A stretch of DNA of 64,000 bases. Origin: an uncultured Oscillibacter sp. (GTDB taxonomy: Bacteria; Bacillota; Clostridia; Oscillospirales; Oscillospiraceae). Position numbers and translations under genes: made by a program. Location of the stretch: the NCBI RefSeq assembly GCF_900544955.1, contig NZ_UQXD01000007.1:7412-71411 (forward strand). The letters run 5' to 3'. The notes beneath the pieces are model-generated. The model was not told the origin of the DNA, ran no database searches, and worked only from the letters and a program-made list of their open reading frames with translations. This document shows positions 60,065 through 64,000 of the stretch, one piece after another (within the stretch, counting starts at the first letter, position 1; each line of letters starts with the position of its first letter).

Positions 60065-61642
60065 ATGGAGCTCTACCGGGTGCTGCTGGTGGACGACGAG
60101 GAGGATATCCGGGTGGGCATCAGCCGCAAGATGGACTGGGCCAGCCTGGGCTTCACCCTGGTGGGGGAGGCGGAAAACGGCCGGGATGCCCTGGAGCTGG
60201 CGGAGACCCTGGAGCCGGACCTGGTGCTGACGGACATCAAAATGCCCTTTATGGACGGGCTGGAGCTGTGCCGCATTCTGACGGAGCGGCTGCCCGCCTC
60301 CAAGTTCGTGATCTTCTCCGGGTTTGACGACTTCGAGTACGCCAAGCAGGCGGTGCGGCTGAACGTCTCGGAGTATATACTCAAGCCCATCAACGCCGCG
60401 GAGCTCACCGCCGTGCTGCAAAAGCTGAAGACCCAGCTGGACACGGAGCGGACGGAGCGGCAGAACGTGGAGCTGCTGCGCAGCCGGTACGAGGAGAGCC
60501 TGCCGGTGCTGCGGGAACTGTACTACACCCGGCTGCTGGAGGGCCGCATCCCCCCGGGGCAGGAGGCGGAACGGGCCACCCGGCTGGAGATTGACCTCTC
60601 CGGCGAGGCCTGGGTGGCCGCCCTGGTCCACATTGAGACCGGCGGCGGCACCTTCCCCGCCCTCTCCGTCCAGCAGCTGCTGGAGGAGCATTTGACGCTG
60701 GAGGGCTGCTGCAGCAAGGCCTTTCTCTACAACGACGCCCTGGCGGTGCTCTCCAGCTTCCACGGCGTGGTGTCCATCTACGACTATATCGGGGCCATGG
60801 ACCGGGTGTGCTCCCTGGCGGAGAGCTACCTGGGGCTGACGGTGACGGTGGGCGTGGGCGCCCCCTGCGCCGAGCCGGCGGGCCTGCCCCAGTCCGCGGA
60901 GGGCGCCCGCAGCGCCCTGGACTACCGCCGCATCGTGGGGACCGGCCGGACCATCTACATCGGGGATCTGGAGCCGGACACCGGCGCCCGGCTGTCCTTT
61001 GACGAAAACGACGAGCGGGCGCTGTCCGCCGCCGTGAAGCTGGGCGGCGAGGCGGAGGTCCGGGAGGAGGTGGCCCGCCTGACGTCCCGCCTCCGGGCGG
61101 CGGGACTGCCCATGGCCCAGTGCGGGCTGTTTTTCCTGGAGCTGCTGACCGGCCTTTTGAAGCTGGCCCGGGGGGCGGACCTCCCGCTGGAGGAGGTCTT
61201 CGGCCCCGGCTTCACCGGCGCCATGCAGGCCGGGGACTTCCCCTCCCCGGAGGCGCTGGGGGACTGGTGCCTGGAGCGGTGCCTGCGCATCCAGAGCCTG
61301 ATCCGCCGCCAGCGGACCGACACCGCCGGGCGGACCGTGGAGCGGGCCAAGGCGTTCATCAGCCGCAACTACGGGGACAGCGGCCTCTCCGTGGAGCGGC
61401 TGTGCGCCTACCTCCACCTCAGCGCCGCCTACTTCTCCACCCTCTTCAAGCGGGAGACCGGCATGAGCTTTACCGCCTACGTCACCGTGGTGCGGATGGA
61501 GGCGGCGGCCGCGCTGCTGCGGGGCACGGAGGAGAAGACCTACCTCATCGCCCAGACCTGCGGCTACGAGGATCCCAACTACTTCAGCTACGTCTTCAAA
61601 CGCCATTTCGGCGTGACCCCCACCAAATACCGGGCCGGGTGA
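60065..61642 (+). CDS. AraC-type response regulator (YesN-like)
   Basis: A 525-residue regulator: receiver domain (1-120) with DDEED (10-14), phospho-acceptor Asp57 (LVLTDIKMPFMDG) and Lys in ILKPINA; a middle region (~140-400) of unknown role with a degenerate GGDEF-like look (TVTVGVGAPC); and a C-terminal AraC DNA-binding pair of HTHs (~425-525, LSVERLCAYLHLSAAYFSTLFKRETG, CGYEDPNYFSYVFKRHFGVTPTKYR). Such regulators control adjacent sugar importers. The cognate sensor follows 34 bp downstream. Confidence 0.94.
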   Translation: MELYRVLLVDDEEDIRVGISRKMDWASLGFTLVGEAENGRDALELAETLEPDLVLTDIKMPFMDGLELCRILTERLPASKFVIFSGFDDFEYAKQAVRLNVSEYILKPINAAELTAVLQKLKTQLDTERTERQNVELLRSRYEESLPVLRELYYTRLLEGRIPPGQEAERATRLEIDLSGEAWVAALVHIETGGGTFPALSVQQLLEEHLTLEGCCSKAFLYNDALAVLSSFHGVVSIYDYIGAMDRVCSLAESYLGLTVTVGVGAPCAEPAGLPQSAEGARSALDYRRIVGTGRTIYIGDLEPDTGARLSFDENDERALSAAVKLGGEAEVREEVARLTSRLRAAGLPMAQCGLFFLELLTGLLKLARGADLPLEEVFGPGFTGAMQAGDFPSPEALGDWCLERCLRIQSLIRRQRTDTAGRTVERAKAFISRNYGDSGLSVERLCAYLHLSAAYFSTLFKRETGMSFTAYVTVVRMEAAAALLRGTEEKTYLIAQTCGYEDPNYFSYVFKRHFGVTPTKYRAG

Positions 61643-61676
61643 GCAGTCCCCGGGCCCGGGGAGAGGAGGACCCCCT

Positions 61677-63503
61677 GTGAAACGATTCTTCGCCGGCCTG
61701 GCGGCGCGGTGGCGGGCGCTGTACCACCGCTCCAGCATCCAGATGGTGCTCTCGCTGTCCTTCACCGCCGTGGCGGTGGCGGGCATGGTCCTCCTGGGGC
61801 TGACTCTCTTTCTCCGCTTTTCCCACACCACCAACGCCCAGATGGCGGAGAGCAGCCGCCGGGTGCTGGCCCAGGTGAATTTGAACCTGGACGGCTACCT
61901 GCGCAGCATGATGCGGATCTCGGACACCGCCTATTACCGGGTCATCAAGGACACGGACCTGGGGGAGGCCTCCCTGGACGAGCCGCTGGAGCTGCTCTAC
62001 GAGGGCAGCCGGGACTCCCTGGTGTCCATCGCCGTCTTTTCCCGGGAGGGGGGGCTCATCGCCGCCACCCCCCTGACGGGCCTGAAAAACAGCGTGGCCC
62101 CGGAGCGGGAGAGCTGGTTTGCCACGGCGGAGCAGAAGATTGAAAACCTCCACTTCTCCACCCCCCACGTGCAAAACCTCTTCGAGGACCCGGACTACCG
62201 CTACCGGTGGGTGGTGTCCCTCAGCCGCCAGGTGGAGCTGACCCGCAACGGCAGCATCGAGAGCGGCGTGCTGCTGGTGGACATGAGCTTTGGCGGCATT
62301 GAGCAGATCTGCAAGGATGTGGACCTGGGGGGCCAGCAGGGCTACCTCTACCTCATCGACGGCGGCGGGGAGATCATCTACCACCCCCGCCAGCAGCTGA
62401 TTTACGCGGGACTGCTGGAGGAGAACAACCGCGCCGCCGCCTCCTACGCCGACGGCAGCCACACGGAGACCTTCCAGGGCCGGAGCCGCCAGGTGACGGT
62501 GAAGACCGTGGGCTACACCGGGTGGAAGCTGGTGGGGGTGGTGCCGTCGGAGACGGTGTGGGACAACTACGGCCAATTGGTCCTCTTCTTCCTCTTCGTG
62601 GTCTTCTTCTCCGTCTACCTGCTGGTCTTCGCCAACCTGCGCCTCTCCGGCTGGATCACCGCCCCGGTGAAAAAGCTGGACCGGGCGGTGAAGGAGCTGG
62701 AGGCCGGGAGCCGGGCGGTGGACTTCGACGTGGGCGGGCCCTACGAGGTGGAGCACCTGAGCCACTCCATCCAGTCCATGGTCTCCACCCTGCGCCACCT
62801 GATGGACGACATCATCCAGCAGGAGGAGCAGAAGCGCCGCAGCGAACTGGACGTGCTCCAGTCCCAGATCAACCCCCACTTCCTGTACAACACCCTGGAC
62901 TCCGTGGTGTGGATGACGGAGAACGGCCGGACGGAGGACGCGGTGGTGATGCTCACCTCCCTGGCCCGGTTCTTCCGCATCTCCCTCAGCCGGGGCAGCA
63001 GCGTCATCCCCATCGCCGATGAGCTGGAGCATGCCCGGCACTACCTCACCATTCAGAAAATGCGGTATAAAAACAAATTCTCCGCCGATCTGACGGCGGA
63101 GGATGGTGTAGAGAACCTCTACACCATCAAGCTCATTGTCCAGCCCGTGCTGGAAAACGCCATCTACCACGGCATGGCCTACGCCGACGGCGACGGGGAG
63201 ATCCACATCCGGGCGTTCCGGGAGGGGGCGGATGTGGTGATCGAGGTGGCGGACAACGGCCCCGGGATGCCCCAGGAGGTGGTGGAGCGGCTGCTGGATG
63301 CCGGCGGCCCCGCCAGCGTGCAGGGGGCCAAGGGCTCCGGCATCGGCTTTCGCAACGTCCACCGGCGCATCCGGCTGACCTTCGGTCCGGCCTACGGCCT
63401 CACCATCCTCAGCGAGCCGGACGCCGGCACCACCGTGCGCATCCGTCTGCCCGCCCTGGACGAGGCGGAGGCCAGGCGCTATCGGAAGGAGGGAGAGGCA
63501 TGA
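61677..63503 (+). CDS. Sensor histidine kinase of the YesM/LytS type with dCache-like sensor
   Basis: A 608-residue kinase. Two transmembrane helices (~23-46 and ~300-322) flank a ~250-residue outer domain with the dCache look (RRVLAQVNLNLDGYLRSMMRISDTAYYR; DMSFGGIEQICKDV...YLYLIDGGGEIIYHP). HAMP follows, then His_kinase with His401 (SQINPHFLYNTLDSVVW) and an ATPase domain (LVQPVLENAIYHG region, GKGSGIGFRNVHRRI type). Start GTG 61677. The next gene overlaps by 4 bp, so sensor and binding protein are co-translated. Confidence 0.94.
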   Translation: MKRFFAGLAARWRALYHRSSIQMVLSLSFTAVAVAGMVLLGLTLFLRFSHTTNAQMAESSRRVLAQVNLNLDGYLRSMMRISDTAYYRVIKDTDLGEASLDEPLELLYEGSRDSLVSIAVFSREGGLIAATPLTGLKNSVAPERESWFATAEQKIENLHFSTPHVQNLFEDPDYRYRWVVSLSRQVELTRNGSIESGVLLVDMSFGGIEQICKDVDLGGQQGYLYLIDGGGEIIYHPRQQLIYAGLLEENNRAAASYADGSHTETFQGRSRQVTVKTVGYTGWKLVGVVPSETVWDNYGQLVLFFLFVVFFSVYLLVFANLRLSGWITAPVKKLDRAVKELEAGSRAVDFDVGGPYEVEHLSHSIQSMVSTLRHLMDDIIQQEEQKRRSELDVLQSQINPHFLYNTLDSVVWMTENGRTEDAVVMLTSLARFFRISLSRGSSVIPIADELEHARHYLTIQKMRYKNKFSADLTAEDGVENLYTIKLIVQPVLENAIYHGMAYADGDGEIHIRAFREGADVVIEVADNGPGMPQEVVERLLDAGGPASVQGAKGSGIGFRNVHRRIRLTFGPAYGLTILSEPDAGTTVRIRLPALDEAEARRYRKEGEA

Positions 63504-64000
63504 GGCGCAGAGTGCTCTGGCAGCTGGTGATTCCGCTGCTGGTGCTGTGCGTGCTGTTCACGCTGCTGGCCTATCCCCCCAGCCAGAGCCGCAGCCGGCC
63601 GGATCTGCTGGAGCTGTCCGTGATTTTCCGGGAGGCGGACACCGCCCTCTGGGCCAACGCCCGGCAGGGCATGGAGCAGGCGGCGTCGGACCTGGACGTG
63701 GAGGTGCGGTTTTTGACCCCCGCCGCCTCCAACGACGCGGCGGAGCAGGCGCAGCTGCTGGAGCGGGAGACCGCCGGCGGCGCCGGGGCGGTGCTGCTGG
63801 TGCCCGCGGACCGGGCGGCCCTGGAGACGGCGGTGGCCGCGGCGTCGGCTAAGGTGCCCCTGGTGACCATGGAGACCGACATGACGGCGGCGGGCGCCGC
63901 CGCCTGGGTGGGAACGGATGCCCGGGACCTGGGGGAGGCCCTGGGTCAGGCGGTGCTCAACGGCGTGGCCGAGGGGGGCACCGTGCTGCTGGTGGACAGC
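63500..64000 (+). CDS. Anchored periplasmic-binding-protein-like protein, 5' part (runs off window)
   Basis: The frame from ATG 63500 stays open for 167 codons to the window end. An N-terminal hydrophobic segment (LWQLVIPLLVLCVLFTLLAY) is followed by the opening of a type-1 periplasmic-binding fold (LSVIFREADTALWANARQGMEQAASDL, GAVLLVPADRAALETAV, VPLVTMETDM, WVGTDARDLGEALGQAV). It has no lipobox and is likely membrane-tethered. Coupled to the kinase by ATGA overlap, it probably presents bound sugar to the sensor rather than feeding transport. Confidence 0.85.
   Translation, partial: MRRRVLWQLVIPLLVLCVLFTLLAYPPSQSRSRPDLLELSVIFREADTALWANARQGMEQAASDLDVEVRFLTPAASNDAAEQAQLLERETAGGAGAVLLVPADRAALETAVAAASAKVPLVTMETDMTAAGAAAWVGTDARDLGEALGQAVLNGVAEGGTVLLVDS

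Overview
This window is a GC-rich stretch of a Clostridia-type (Bacillota) chromosome spanning the replication origin. A GC-rich member of the Oscillospiraceae is the best guess. The evidence is the origin block with rpmH-rnpA-yidD-yidC-jag diverging from dnaA-dnaN-yaaA-recF-remB-gyrB-gyrA, T-box leaders on aminoacyl-tRNA synthetase genes, parS sites of the Bacillus type (TGTTTCACGTGAAACA), strong Shine-Dalgarno sites (AAAGGAGG) and many TTG/GTG starts. I see no tRNA, rRNA, CRISPR array, insertion sequence or prophage.

Layout. 1-17.9 kb (plus strand): the end of a GH13 glycosidase; parA-parB plus a membrane coiled-coil gene, flanked by two perfect parS sites; serS; a frame-disrupted SLH-type gene; mscL-rsmG; a MinD-like ATPase with an mgsA homologue; a T-box-led hisS; two small anchored proteins; an SLH/foldase-type lipid- or wall-side protein; aspS; a coiled-coil protein with a GH3 lipoprotein; AlaX; and a DUF6881-like gene. 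17.9-18.15 kb is a structured convergent intergenic region. 18.15-27.4 kb (minus strand): NCS2 purine permease, AEC transporter, T-box-led glyS, an ECF sigma factor with a membrane partner, then jag-yidC-yidD-rnpA-rpmH. 27.4-29.3 kb holds oriC, with divergent promoters upstream of dnaA and a cluster of DnaA boxes between dnaA and dnaN.

29.3-40.1 kb (plus strand): dnaN, yaaA, recF, remB, gyrB, gyrA, a SHOCT membrane protein, rnhA and glutamine-dependent NAD synthetase. 40.1-40.6 kb is an AT-richer island with a 59-residue membrane peptide gene. 40.6-43.1 kb is an efflux/acetyltransferase patch (MarR regulator with twin palindromic operators, MATE pump, CAT-like enzyme). 43.1-46 kb is a zinc/cadmium efflux operon (ArsR/CadC-type repressor, free HMA metallochaperone, P1B-2 ATPase). 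46.5-52.7 kb (minus strand) holds two OmpR-type two-component systems, one in an operon with a DUF4340-like membrane protein. 52.9-55.8 kb: a ferredoxin-[FeFe] hydrogenase and a LysR regulator. 56-64 kb: a galactose/ribose-class ABC importer (lipoprotein, double ATPase, permease), followed by a YesN/YesM-type regulator-sensor pair and a second anchored periplasmic-binding protein cut by the window end.

How it fits together. The core is replication initiation, chromosome segregation, topology and translation supply. The flanks are accessory: metal and drug efflux, signal transduction, sugar uptake and fermentative hydrogen metabolism. The par/rsmG block points towards the origin rather than away from it, unlike the Bacillus arrangement, which suggests an inversion on the left arm.
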